Source: Firmicutes bacterium UBA7523 (lineage in GTDB: Bacteria; Bacillota; Dethiobacteria; Dethiobacterales; Dethiobacteraceae). From it: a stretch of DNA of 13,580 nt. A program made the translations under genes and the position numbers. Shown one piece after another: positions 13,511-13,580 of the stretch. The stretch lies in contig DLMZ01000024.1 in the NCBI GenBank assembly GCA_002479415.1, positions 1 through 13,580 of the forward strand, written 5' to 3'. The notes under the pieces were generated by a model. The model worked only from the letters and a program-made list of their open reading frames with translations. It was not told the origin of the DNA and did not search any database. Every line of letters starts with the position of its first letter. Positions within the stretch are counted from its first letter, which is position 1.

Positions 13511-13580
13511 GCGCCTGTAGCTCAGGGGATAGAGCGACGGATTCCTAATCCGCAGGTCGCAGGTTCGATTCCTGCCAGGC
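13511..13580 (+). tRNA. tRNA-Arg, anticodon CCU, 3' end cut by the window
   Basis: The cloverleaf is clear. The acceptor strand is GCGCCTG, the D-arm is GCTC/GAGC, the anticodon loop is TTCCTAA with CCT at 13544-13546, the variable loop is AGGTC, and the T-arm is GCAGG-TTCGATT-CCTGC. The acceptor 3' strand is present as CAGGC, so the last two paired bases and the discriminator lie beyond the window. The anticodon reads AGG (Arg). The first anticodon-stem pair is an A-C mismatch, and the other four pairs are canonical. Confidence 0.96.

Noticed and set aside
13511..13580. tRNA-Arg as an integration site of a mobile element
   Set aside because: tRNA 3' ends are common integration sites, but no integrase or duplicated tRNA end is visible and the relevant 3' side lies outside the window.

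Overview
The window looks like a piece of a low-to-moderate GC Firmicutes chromosome, most likely from Clostridia. The grounds are strong purine-rich ribosome binding sites (GGAGG type) before nearly every gene, TTG and GTG starts, TTGACA/TATAAT-like promoters, many intrinsic terminators and Gram-positive-style secreted proteins. No rRNA, phage, insertion sequence or CRISPR array is visible. The two ends look like contig ends: the left one is a fold-back inverted repeat inside a transporter gene, and the right one cuts a tRNA-Arg.

Left third (1-5290), envelope and stress genes: a 5'-truncated MATE efflux transporter runs rightward and converges on a secreted, methionine-rich protein with a copper-amine-oxidase-N-like domain. 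Then come a small membrane-anchored FMN-binding protein, a lipoprotein-like serpin on the minus strand, and a divergent single-cysteine methionine sulfoxide reductase B (msrB).

Middle (5398-8584), 7-deazaguanine synthesis and toxin-antitoxin: a fused HIT/MazG-like nucleotide hydrolase overlaps queC by 4 bp. queE and queD lie on the opposite strand, abutting each other and converging on queC. QueD, QueE and QueC together turn 7,8-dihydroneopterin triphosphate into preQ0, the precursor of queuosine. FolE and QueF, for the first and later steps, are not in the window. Upstream of queD on the same strand is a Phd/YefM-VapC toxin-antitoxin pair with its own consensus promoter.

Right third (8624-13580): an Smr-domain protein and a full-length RecQ helicase form a likely operon. 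They are followed by a 105-residue protein I do not recognise, a secreted alpha/beta hydrolase with a GTG start, a 60-residue PspC-domain membrane protein with a TTG start, an unrecognised 175-residue membrane protein on the minus strand, and a tRNA-Arg(CCU) behind a near-consensus promoter.

No complete new system is evident. The most interesting points are the HIT/NTP-pyrophosphohydrolase fusion translationally coupled to queC, the surface serpin with a predicted acidic P1 residue, the methionine-rich secreted protein, and the unrecognised small proteins.
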